Source: Chloroflexota bacterium
GTDB lineage: Bacteria; Chloroflexota; Anaerolineae; Anaerolineales; Villigracilaceae
Reading direction: 5' to 3'
Length of the DNA stretch: 64,000 nucleotides
NCBI GenBank assembly: GCA_021414245.1
Contig: JAIOOU010000007.1
Location: forward strand, 1-64,000
Shown piece by piece: positions 16,672 to 24,000 of the stretch (positions within the stretch are counted from its first letter, which is position 1; every line of letters begins with the position of its first letter). The translations under genes and the position numbers were made by a program. The notes beneath the pieces were generated by a model, which saw only the letters and a program-made list of their open reading frames with translations, made no database searches and was not told the DNA's origin.

Positions 16672-17241
16672 ATGAAAAACAAATTTACTTTGAGCATTTT
16701 ACTGGCTGCGGCGATCCTGCTGACCGCCTGCGGAGCACAGGCAACCTCTGCGCCTGTTTCCGTGCCGACCGAGGAGCCTTACACCCGTGGAGATGGCTCT
16801 GCGGCTGTTGCGACAGATACCGCTCCCGCTGCGGACGGTTATGAGAGTTATGGAAGTCAGTCCGACGCGCAAGCGACCACCGCATCCGAACCGGCCGCCG
16901 GCGCGGAGACGATCTCGCTGGGCGCGGGGTCCTTCCTGGTTGGCGCAAACGGCATGACCCTTTACCTGCTGGCCACGGACCCGAACGGCACAAGTACCTG
17001 CAGCGGTGGATGTGCCAATAACTGGCCGCCTCTTACCGTGACCGGTGGGGCTGCTGCGGGAGCCGGCGTGGACTCGTCCCTGCTGGGTACCACCACGCGG
17101 GCTGACGGCTCAACCCAGGTGACCTACAATGGCCATCCGTTGTATTACTTTAGAGGCGACTCCGCACCCGGCGATCAAAACGGGCAGGGCTCCGGCGGCG
17201 TTTGGTTTGTCGTTTCGGCGGCCGGTGAAGCTGTTAAATAG
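16672..17241 (+). CDS. Lipoprotein with secreted repeats of COG4315 type
   Basis: The protein has 189 residues. The lipoprotein signal ends in LLTAC, followed by a Ser/Thr/Ala-rich linker to about residue 75. The rest shows the PF03640 (Lipoprotein_15) pattern: FLVGANGMTLYLLATDPNG, CSGGCANNWPPL and QVTYNGHPLYYFRGDSAPGD. The function of this family is unknown. The ATG has GGAGGAG 7 bases upstream. It is often found next to ECF sigma/RskA pairs, which fits a regulon member here. Confidence 0.87.
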   Translation: MKNKFTLSILLAAAILLTACGAQATSAPVSVPTEEPYTRGDGSAAVATDTAPAADGYESYGSQSDAQATTASEPAAGAETISLGAGSFLVGANGMTLYLLATDPNGTSTCSGGCANNWPPLTVTGGAAAGAGVDSSLLGTTTRADGSTQVTYNGHPLYYFRGDSAPGDQNGQGSGGVWFVVSAAGEAVK

Positions 17242-17256
17242 AAAATTCTAAATCAC

Positions 17257-17296
17257 AAAAAGGAGCGGACTCTGAAAAAGAGTCCGCTCCTTTTTG
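17257..17296 (+). terminator. Rho-independent terminator
   Basis: A 16-bp stem (AAAAAGGAGCGGACTC with GAGTCCGCTCCTTTTT) with a 7-base loop lies 16 bases after the COG4315 lipoprotein stop. Confidence 0.85.
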
Positions 17297-17400
17297 TTTC
17301 CGGCCGCGGAAAAAATAAGACTATAATGCGGTTAAATCAGTTTGGCCCGGCGTGGAAGATATCGTTATTTCCCATTTTATTGGTAATAAGGAAGTGTGCC

Positions 17401-18381
17401 ATGAAAAAACGATCCTCTGCTGAATTTCCAGTTGTGTTTTTGCTGCTATCCCTCATCGCCTGCAATGTCTCAACCCTAACCTCCAGCCCGACCCCTTCCG
17501 TTCAATCCCCCGATCCCACAAGTAGCGCTCAAACTACATCCAGCGTGCCGCCTTCAACCGTGATGACGCCCGGTGACTATAAACAGAAGATCACCAGCGG
17601 CGGGGTGGTGCGCCCCTACCTGCTCCACATCCCCACCGGTTATGACGGTTCGTCCGCTCTGCCATTGGTATTCGTATTGCACGGAGCCGGAGGCAACGCA
17701 GGTTCCATGGTGAAGGCCACCGGCATGAACGCGAAGGCGGACCAGCAAAACTTTTTCGTCGCCTACCTGAACGGTACCGGGGACCGGCCGGGCTGGAACA
17801 CGGGTATCACGCCGAATCTGGGCATCACGGTGGACGATGTAGCCTTTATCCGGGAGCTGCTGGCCGATCTTGAACAGCGGGTTTACGTGGACAGTTCGCG
17901 GGTCTATGTCGCGGGCTTTTCGAACGGGGCTTTCATGGGCAATCGCCTCGCCGCCGAGCTCTCGGACCTGCTGGCCGCGGTGGCCGTGGTGGAGGGCACG
18001 ATCGGGATCAAGCAGGATGACGGAACCTGGAATTTAATCCCCGAACCGCGCGGACCCATGCCGATCATCATTATTAACGGAGAGAAGGATCCGGTTGTGA
18101 TCTATGACGGCGGCCCCGGCAAAGGCGGGGACAACTTTGAATCCATGTCGGTGGCGGATGCGGTCGCGTTCTGGACGGAAGCCGACGGTTGCACTGGAAC
18201 CCCTCAAGAGGAAAGCAGCGCCGCTTTCAGCTCGCAGGATTATCAAGACTGTGCCGGGGGCAGCGAAGTCCTTCTGTTCAGCATCGTGAACGGGGTCCAT
18301 GAATGGCCCACCGCGAATGGACGGGCCGGGTTTTCCGCCACGAATGCCATTTGGGACTTCTTCAGCCGCCATCACAAGTGA
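17401..18381 (+). CDS. Secreted alpha/beta-hydrolase lipoprotein, LpqC/PHB-depolymerase-like esterase
   Basis: The protein has 326 residues. The lipoprotein signal ends in LSLIAC, followed by a Ser/Thr/Pro linker. The hydrolase domain carries the oxyanion region FVLHGAGGNAGSM, the nucleophile elbow GFSNGAFMG, an Asp in NGEKDPVV and a His in NGVHEWP, so the Ser-Asp-His triad is complete. The family (COG3509) includes polyhydroxybutyrate depolymerases and feruloyl or acetyl-xylan esterases; the substrate here is unknown. The frame is open upstream, but ATG 17401 has AAGGA upstream and gives the signal peptide. Confidence 0.85.
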   Translation: MKKRSSAEFPVVFLLLSLIACNVSTLTSSPTPSVQSPDPTSSAQTTSSVPPSTVMTPGDYKQKITSGGVVRPYLLHIPTGYDGSSALPLVFVLHGAGGNAGSMVKATGMNAKADQQNFFVAYLNGTGDRPGWNTGITPNLGITVDDVAFIRELLADLEQRVYVDSSRVYVAGFSNGAFMGNRLAAELSDLLAAVAVVEGTIGIKQDDGTWNLIPEPRGPMPIIIINGEKDPVVIYDGGPGKGGDNFESMSVADAVAFWTEADGCTGTPQEESSAAFSSQDYQDCAGGSEVLLFSIVNGVHEWPTANGRAGFSATNAIWDFFSRHHK

Positions 18382-18391
18382 TTGGAATTCG

Positions 18392-18955
18392 TCAAATCCG
18401 TCCGCGAACCCATTTCCAAAATGCGATCAACACGGCTGCGACAAGAATCACAAAACTGCTGTCCACAAAAAACCATTTGACCAGTGTGAACATGGGCGCC
18501 AGCGCATCCACGATGGGAGTATGTTGTGGATAGTTCAACATTACGATAGAAGCCGCGATATTTTCGAGATAATCAAACAAAGCGCCAAAGACCGGAAATA
18601 GATTCAGGTGTCGCCAGCGGCTGTTCGAGTCCGGGATGGCCCGCTGCATCACCCAGGAGATGGATGTGGCAAGGAAGAATAAATACGTTAGCGGGAAAAC
18701 CAGATCGAACGTGAAGCGGGCGCGGACGTACGCAGCACGTCCATCTGCGCCATAGGCTTTCGCCATGTTGTAGAGATCCGAGCTGGAATAGAAATAGGAC
18801 GTGTCCGGCGAACCTGCACCCTGTGAAATGGTTCCGGCACGATCTGCCTGTTGGGGCAGAACGAAGCCGACGAAGAGCGCGAAGATTAACAGACCGAGCA
18901 AAGGAACAATTCCATTGGAGAAATGATATACCCTGTCTGAAAGTGTGTTCAGCAT
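18392..18955 (-). CDS. Membrane protein with four hydrophobic segments, function unknown
   Basis: The protein has 187 residues with about four helices (IVPLLGLLIFALFVGFVLP, LVFPLTYLFFLATSISWVMQ, VFGALFDYLENIAASIVML, and a last helix ending in a basic tail). A conserved-looking FPVFGALFDYLENI segment lies in the third helix. The start at ATG 18955 was chosen because GGAGG lies upstream; a frame open to 18985 would add ten residues. It follows the HsmA-like gene by about 30 bases on the same strand, so the two are probably one operon. Confidence 0.72.
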   Translation of the reverse strand: MLNTLSDRVYHFSNGIVPLLGLLIFALFVGFVLPQQADRAGTISQGAGSPDTSYFYSSSDLYNMAKAYGADGRAAYVRARFTFDLVFPLTYLFFLATSISWVMQRAIPDSNSRWRHLNLFPVFGALFDYLENIAASIVMLNYPQHTPIVDALAPMFTLVKWFFVDSSFVILVAAVLIAFWKWVRGRI

Positions 18956-18985
18956 GGTGAATTCCCGCCTCCACTCAACGTGCAA

Positions 18986-19360
18986 TTACTTTGCCGATTC
19001 CAGCATTCGAAGCGCCATCGGGCTGAAGTAGGGGATAAGCCAGACCAGCCAGACGAAAATGCTGAACTTGTGGAAGTTCACGATCATCCTTTCGTCTTTC
19101 TTGATCAATACATAAGTAGCCCAGATGGCGTGCACAAACATCAAAACGATCGCCAGCACCCCTGAAAAGCCGTGGATGTCATAGCTCATCCCGCCCACAT
19201 ACTCAAACATCATGCCCGTCCCCCATGTGTCACAGACGAGACCGAGCCAAAAGAAAACCGTGTGCCAGACCTTAAGCCTCCCCTGAATACGCTCGCTCCA
19301 TACTCCGATGGAATAGAAGAGCAGGGCTAAATTGATAATAATGGCTGCAGCAGGATTCAT
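18986..19360 (-). CDS. HsmA-like (TIGR03987-type) small membrane protein
   Basis: The protein has 124 residues and four helices, with His residues at helix ends (VWHTVFFWLGL, DIHGFSGVLAIVLMFVHAIWA, NFHKFSIFVW). The pattern fits the TIGR03987/HsmA group, whose role is unclear. The ATG follows GGAGG by 9 bases. It is likely the first gene of a two-gene operon with the membrane protein downstream. The family name is from memory of the pattern and is not certain. Confidence 0.7.
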   Translation of the reverse strand: MNPAAAIIINLALLFYSIGVWSERIQGRLKVWHTVFFWLGLVCDTWGTGMMFEYVGGMSYDIHGFSGVLAIVLMFVHAIWATYVLIKKDERMIVNFHKFSIFVWLVWLIPYFSPMALRMLESAK

Positions 19361-19430
19361 CCGTAGTATCCTCCAGAATTAAATTTAATATCAAAAGGAT
19401 TATATTTGCCTCTCCCAAAAATGGACCGTG

Positions 19431-19514
19431 TCAAACGTCACTTAAAGCCTGTTCGATTGCACGTAATACGCCTGTGACATCATTCTCAACACATATGATG
19501 AAGGGCAGTATGCG
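19431..19514 (-). pseudogene. Possible remnant of a methylmalonyl-CoA mutase 3' end
   Basis: Translated on the minus strand this stretch reads RILPFIICVENDVTGVLRAI and then ends QALSDV-stop. It aligns without gaps to the C-terminus of the mutase gene at 20248-21900 ([14 protein letters not shown]): 8 of 14 residues match, and by hand count 28 of 41 bases. No start or upstream homology was found. It looks like a decayed second copy of the gene end, separated from the intact one by the AT-rich gene between them. Confidence 0.4.
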
Positions 19515-19552
19515 ATTAATTATTTCAAAAAAGTGGCTACTTATTACTTGTG

Positions 19553-20215
19553 TCATTTGAAGTTAGGAATAGTTATTTCAGTAACTTCAGGAATTAAATA
19601 ACGATAAAAATCGTGCGCCATATCCAACCAATCATCCTTCATAAAAATACTTTTTGCATCAGTTTTTTGTTCAATAAATGTACAAAGAGATAAATATACT
19701 TTCGGTATATATTCAACAATTTCGCATGAGGGATGTCTAGCCAAAATTACCGTTTCCAAATTGTATCCCTCTATAATATCCCATTCATCCAAAACATATT
19801 CCGTGTCTCCGTATTTTGTTGCACCCCTAACTAGTTCCGACTGATTATGTTTGATAATATTCGAAAAGGCCCAGCAAGATTTCAAGTATTTTAAATATGG
19901 GAGATTAAGATTTTCTTGCTTAGGATGAAAGTCAATATTTAATTGACGCTTTAACTCAACTCTTACATCTTCTATAGTTTTTGCAAGCCCTATAAAGCTC
20001 ATTTCATGTAAAAATACTTCGTAATTCATTGCTGCACCCCATATTTCCTTGTTATCCCACTTACTCCATTTGCCAGTTTCTTCAGCCCTTTTTACTGGCA
20101 TTTCAATAATTTTATTGAGACGTTCGGTAGAGGCAAAATAAGACAATGCTAATGCCCCCATCTCATCTTCAAGGTGATTAATAATTTCTTCGCCATGAAA
20201 TTTCAATTCATGCAT
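19553..20215 (-). CDS. AT-rich gene of unknown function, probably acquired
   Basis: I do not recognise this 220-residue soluble protein. It is mainly helical by eye, with several Trp (TGKWSKWDNKEIWGAAMNYE) and no membrane segment or known motif. Base composition is far more AT-rich than every neighbour, which points to recent transfer. The ATG at 20215 has GGAGAAGAG upstream. It sits directly after the methylmalonyl-CoA mutase gene, with a mutase-like 3' fragment on its other side, so it may have been brought in by insertion at the mutase gene end. It could be an accessory or defence-type gene; nothing shown proves it. Confidence 0.7.
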   Translation of the reverse strand: MHELKFHGEEIINHLEDEMGALALSYFASTERLNKIIEMPVKRAEETGKWSKWDNKEIWGAAMNYEVFLHEMSFIGLAKTIEDVRVELKRQLNIDFHPKQENLNLPYLKYLKSCWAFSNIIKHNQSELVRGATKYGDTEYVLDEWDIIEGYNLETVILARHPSCEIVEYIPKVYLSLCTFIEQKTDAKSIFMKDDWLDMAHDFYRYLIPEVTEITIPNFK

Positions 20216-20247
20216 ATTTTCTCTTCTCCAAATATTAGAATAAATCT

Positions 20248-21900
20248 CTAAAACCCCTGCGCCACGTACTCCCCCCAAACCCCTCTAAGTGTATTGCAGA
20301 TCTCACCCAGCGTGATGTCGTGTTCCACACATTCAATGAAGAGCGGCATGAGATTGTCCGTCGAGGAGGCAGCGGCTTTTAGTTTGGAGAGCAGGTCACG
20401 GGCCGTCTGATCGTGACGCCCGGCCCGCAGCGCGGCCAGCCGTTGTCGTTGATTCATCTCAATGGCAGGGTCCACCCGCAGGCGTTCGAGCGTCATTTCC
20501 TCCTGCACCTGGAATTGATTAACGCCGACAACGATCTGCTCTTTGCGTTCGATCTCCTGCTGCGCGGCATAGGCCGCGTTTTGAATTTCGTTCTGCATAA
20601 ATCCGCGCTCGATGGATTGCAATGCGCCGCCCATCTCATCAATTTTGGCAATGTAGTCGAGCGCGCCTGTTTCGATCTCGTCGGTCAACTGCTCGATCAG
20701 GTACGAGCCCGCCAGCGGATCGACCGAATCGGCCACGCCAGATTCGTACGCGATGATCTGCTGGGTGCGCAGCGCCACTCGCACGGACTTTTCGGTGGGC
20801 AGCCACAACGCTTCGTCCATGCTGTTGGTGTGCAGGGACTGCGTGCCGCCCAGCACGGCCGAGAGCGCCTGCAGTGTGACGCGCACGACGTTGTTCTCGG
20901 GCTGCTGTGCGGTCAGCGTGGAGCCTGCGGTCTGCGTGTGGAATCGCAATTGCCAGCTGGCAGGCTTCTGCGCCTTGAAACGTTCGCGCATGATCCGCGC
21001 CCACATGCGGCGCGCGGCGCGAAACTTGGCGACCTCTTCGAGCAGGTTGTTGTGCGCGTTGAAGAAGAATGAAAGCTGACCCGCGAACGAATCGATATCC
21101 AGGCCGGCTTTCAGCGCGGCTTCGACATACGCGATGCCATTCGCGAGCGTGAAGGCCACTTCCTGCACGGCGGTGGAGCCCGCCTCACGGATGTGATAAC
21201 CCGAGATCGAGATCGTGTTCCAATACGGAACTTCCTTCGCACAAAATGAAAAGATGTCGGTGATCAGCCGCATGGAAGGCGCGGGCGGGAAAATATACGT
21301 GCCGCGCGCCACATATTCCTTGAGAATGTCGTTCTGGATCGTGCCGCGCAGCTGGTGCATGTCCGCGCCCTGGCGCTTCGCCACCGCAATGTACATCGCC
21401 AGCAAGACACCCGCGGGCGCGTTGATGGTCATCGAGGTCGAGACCTTGTCGAGTGGAATCTGGTCGTACAGCTGCATCATGTCGTGAATGGACGAGATCG
21501 ACACGCCCACCTTGCCCACCTCGCCCTGCGCGATCGGATCGTCCGCATCATAGCCGATCTGGGTGGGCAGGTCGAAGGCTACGCTCAGCCCGGTTTGTCC
21601 CTGCTGCAACAAATAGCGATAGCGCTTATTGGACTCCTCCGCCGTTGAGAAGCCCGCATACTGACGCATGGTCCAGAAGCGGGAGCGATACATGGTCGGC
21701 TGAACTCCGCGCGTATAGGGATATTCGCCCGGGAAGCCCAGCTTCGTCTCGTAGTCTTTCTCTCTGCTCGCAGGCAGCGCCACACGCGGGACCTCGATGC
21801 CTGCCGAAGTCTCGAAGCGCTCTTTCCGCTCCTTGAATTTCTCCAAAGACCTTTTGAGCGTGGATTCTTTCCATTTGTTGTATTGATCGTTGAAAGACAT
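20248..21900 (-). CDS. Methylmalonyl-CoA mutase, large (catalytic) subunit without B12 domain
   Basis: The protein has 550 residues and forms the TIM-barrel part of acyl-CoA mutases. The substrate loop [17 protein letters not shown] and the segment [19 protein letters not shown] keep the Tyr and Arg typical of methylmalonyl-CoA rather than isobutyryl-CoA mutases. The C-terminus ([19 protein letters not shown]) ends before a cobalamin domain, so a separate B12-binding small subunit must be encoded elsewhere. It interconverts methylmalonyl-CoA and succinyl-CoA in propionate or odd-chain metabolism. ATG 21900 was chosen; the frame also opens at 21912. Confidence 0.93.
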   Translation of the reverse strand: MSFNDQYNKWKESTLKRSLEKFKERKERFETSAGIEVPRVALPASREKDYETKLGFPGEYPYTRGVQPTMYRSRFWTMRQYAGFSTAEESNKRYRYLLQQGQTGLSVAFDLPTQIGYDADDPIAQGEVGKVGVSISSIHDMMQLYDQIPLDKVSTSMTINAPAGVLLAMYIAVAKRQGADMHQLRGTIQNDILKEYVARGTYIFPPAPSMRLITDIFSFCAKEVPYWNTISISGYHIREAGSTAVQEVAFTLANGIAYVEAALKAGLDIDSFAGQLSFFFNAHNNLLEEVAKFRAARRMWARIMRERFKAQKPASWQLRFHTQTAGSTLTAQQPENNVVRVTLQALSAVLGGTQSLHTNSMDEALWLPTEKSVRVALRTQQIIAYESGVADSVDPLAGSYLIEQLTDEIETGALDYIAKIDEMGGALQSIERGFMQNEIQNAAYAAQQEIERKEQIVVGVNQFQVQEEMTLERLRVDPAIEMNQRQRLAALRAGRHDQTARDLLSKLKAAASSTDNLMPLFIECVEHDITLGEICNTLRGVWGEYVAQGF

Positions 21901-21916
21901 TTTCACCACCACGGAT

Positions 21917-21974
21917 CACAAAGGGTCACGAAGGTGTAAAGGTTTTTTCTTTGTGTTTCTTCGCGTCCTTTGTG
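21917..21974. repeat. Imperfect inverted repeat of CACAAAGG type
   Basis: CACAAAGGGTCACGAAGG faces CTTCGCGTCCTTTGTG across a T-rich loop, so the transcript could fold into a long imperfect hairpin. Similar CCACAAAGGACACGAAG strings are common dispersed repeats in many environmental genomes. It covers the region just upstream of the mutase start on the minus strand. Confidence 0.5.
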
Positions 21975-22079
21975 GTTAATTGAATTTCCTCAAGTATAAA
22001 GCCAACCCGATGGAACTTACAGGACAAGATGCATGTTTTTTCAAAGAATTCCTCCTGTAATACTTTCCCCGCCAAACCG

Positions 22080-22085
22080 TATAAT
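22080..22085 (+). promoter_or_regulatory. -10 box of the second ECF sigma gene
   Basis: TATAAT lies 8 bases before the ATG at 22094. The predicted transcript start is therefore 1-2 bases from the start codon, and no ribosome site is visible, which suggests a leaderless mRNA. No clear -35 was seen. Confidence 0.4.
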
Positions 22086-22093
22086 TCCATGAC

Positions 22094-22630
22094 ATGATAT
22101 CCAAAATCAAACCGACAGGCTGGTTCGCGGCGCAGGCCACTGAAGAGGAATTCGAGCAGTTCTACCATCTGCAGCTTCCGAAGGTCTATAACTTCTTCCG
22201 TTACCGCTTCGGCGACGGTCCGCTGGCCGAAGACCTGACCTCCGAGACCTTTGAGAAGGCCTGGCGGCATCGCGGACGGTACAAACGCGACCTGGGCGGC
22301 CTGTCCACGTGGATCTTTACCATCGCCCGCAACCTGGCCGTGGACCAGTACCGCAAAAAGGAGCAGGAAACCCCGCTGAACGAGGCGGCGGACCTGCCGT
22401 CCGATGAAATGCCCATGGACGAGCTGGCGCAGCAGCGTACGGACCATGCGCGCCTCTTGATCCTGCTGGCGCGCCTGACAGACCGTGAGCGGGAACTGGT
22501 GGCTCTGAAATATGGTGCAGGCCTGACCAACCGCGCGATTGCGGGCATTACCGGGCTAAGCGAATCCAATGTGGCTGTTATTTTGCACCGCGCCGTACAG
22601 TCTCTGCGTGGAGAATGGGAGAAACCATGA
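22094..22630 (+). CDS. ECF-type RNA polymerase sigma factor
   Basis: The protein has 178 residues. Region 2 is FEQFYHLQLPKVYNFFRYRF, then DLTSETFEKAWRH and GLSTWIFTIARNLAVDQYRK. Region 4 is LLARLTDRERELVALKYGAG, then NRAIAGITGLSESNVAVIL and HRAVQSLRGEW. Its stop overlaps the next ATG by 4 bases (ATGA), so the two proteins are translationally coupled. It is distinct from the first sigma gene at 15183 and probably has its own regulon. Confidence 0.93.
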   Translation: MISKIKPTGWFAAQATEEEFEQFYHLQLPKVYNFFRYRFGDGPLAEDLTSETFEKAWRHRGRYKRDLGGLSTWIFTIARNLAVDQYRKKEQETPLNEAADLPSDEMPMDELAQQRTDHARLLILLARLTDRERELVALKYGAGLTNRAIAGITGLSESNVAVILHRAVQSLRGEWEKP

Positions 22631-23376
22631 ACGACGACTTCCTTAACCGTTTTCAAAAATCACCCCGGCCGGATTTTGAATCCGCGCTGTATCAAAAAAT
22701 AAACAAGCCGCTTCGCAGTCCGGTCCCCGGCCGCATCCAGTTCACACTTGCAGCGGTGACCGCTTTGTTCGCGCTGACCGTGATTTTTGTGCCGCAGGCC
22801 CGGGCGGCGATTCAGTCTGTGATCCGCAAGATTGCGGGAATCACCTTCGACGAGCGCACCAGTCCCACGGTCACATGCGACCCGATGGATTGCGCGCCAC
22901 AGGAGGTGGCGGGCAGGATGTCTTTTGAAGAAGCGCAAAAGATTCTGCCTTTTGCTGTTCACCTGCCGGAATGGACCCCGCAAGGATACTGGCTCAATCC
23001 ACGCACGACCCTTGTCCACATCAACAATGGAGATGACTTGCTGCTCGAAGTGGAATGGTTGAAATCCGGGTTGGCCGGGGAAGATCAGGAAGATTATGTC
23101 CAGCAAATGGTTTTGCATGTCTGGCAGGATCGGGGTCAGGGCGAAACCTGGACTGTCGCCCCGGAGAGCATTAGTGAGGTCAGTGTGAATGGTGAACCCG
23201 CAGCCCTGGTCCACGGCGGCTGGATGCTCTTCAGCAATGACTGGAACAGTCCGGGCATGACGAACCTGGCCTGGAAAAAGAACGGGGTCTGGTATCAGCT
23301 CTCGGCTGTCTTTCATGACCCGTCAACTGCTATCCCGGACGAAGAAATGATCCGGATCGCGGAATCGATCCCGTAA
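22627..23376 (+). CDS. Membrane-anchored DUF4367-like protein, probable anti-sigma partner
   Basis: The protein has 249 residues: a short cytoplasmic N-terminus (about 35 residues, no zinc motif), one membrane helix (FTLAAVTALFALTVIFVPQA), then an extracytoplasmic domain with the DUF4367 pattern (LPFAVHLPEWTPQGYWL, LEVEWLKSG, VNGEPAALVHGGWML). Coupling to the sigma gene and this topology suggest it holds the sigma factor at the membrane, though its N-terminus has no recognisable anti-sigma domain. The start at 22627 was chosen because GGGAGA lies upstream. Confidence 0.82.
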   Translation: MNDDFLNRFQKSPRPDFESALYQKINKPLRSPVPGRIQFTLAAVTALFALTVIFVPQARAAIQSVIRKIAGITFDERTSPTVTCDPMDCAPQEVAGRMSFEEAQKILPFAVHLPEWTPQGYWLNPRTTLVHINNGDDLLLEVEWLKSGLAGEDQEDYVQQMVLHVWQDRGQGETWTVAPESISEVSVNGEPAALVHGGWMLFSNDWNSPGMTNLAWKKNGVWYQLSAVFHDPSTAIPDEEMIRIAESIP

Positions 23377-23394
23377 GATTTCCAAATGAATTAT

Positions 23395-23428
23395 GGAAGC
23401 CCTGTCCACTGGACAGGGCTTCCTGTTT
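23395..23428 (+). terminator. Terminator of the second sigma operon
   Basis: A perfect 13-bp stem GGAAGCCCTGTCC/GGACAGGGCTTCC with a 3-base loop is followed by TGTTTTT. Confidence 0.8.
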
Positions 23429-23565
23429 TTATCGCAGGCGAATTGGACACAGGCAGGAAGATTACCGGACGAAAGTCACATGCCTTAATGAGACGAAGAT
23501 GCTAAACTTTTCGTATATTACTCAGGTCGATTTGATTCCGATGGGTCATGAGGAGTTGTAAAGCT

Positions 23566-23967
23566 ATGGGTAACAGGACGTTAATGTATGTCGGAGCGGG
23601 GATCGTGCTTTTGATCGGCGTTTGTCTCTTTGGGTACGGGATTCTCAGTGTGATCGGTTCTACTTCCTCGCCGGAACGGGCTTCCTGGTTTGGGTATGGA
23701 ATTGTCTTTGCCATTGTCGGGGCGGTCTTTCTGGGGGGCGGGATCCTGCTGATTGTGCGGAACCAGGCCAAAGGTCAGGAGGGAGGCGGGGATAACATCA
23801 CCTACCAGATCGACCTGCCGTCCCAAACCAGGGTCGAGCAGATGAAGTGTCGCAGCTGCGGCGGGGCCTTGAAGGCCGACAACGTCAAAATGATCGCAGG
23901 CGCGCCCACCGTGGAATGTCCGTTCTGCGGGACCACCTATCAGTTAACCGAAGAACCGAAATGGTGA
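23566..23967 (+). CDS. Membrane protein with C-terminal zinc ribbon
   Basis: The protein has 133 residues: two membrane helices (about residues 5-27 and 40-62) and a cytoplasmic C-terminal zinc ribbon with CRSCGG and CPFCGT pairs. Such proteins often scaffold other membrane factors. The start at 23566 is preferred over 23548 because GAGGAG lies upstream. It is 33 bases before the next gene and looks like the first gene of the locus that includes the radical SAM proteins. Confidence 0.75.
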   Translation: MGNRTLMYVGAGIVLLIGVCLFGYGILSVIGSTSSPERASWFGYGIVFAIVGAVFLGGGILLIVRNQAKGQEGGGDNITYQIDLPSQTRVEQMKCRSCGGALKADNVKMIAGAPTVECPFCGTTYQLTEEPKW

Positions 23968-24000
23968 TCCGTTTCCGTTTGTGATCGGGCAGGAGTTCTC

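Noticed and set aside
20413-21072. Plus-strand frame of 219 codons inside the mutase gene
   Set aside because: It is a shadow of a well-conserved mutase sequence and has no motif of its own.
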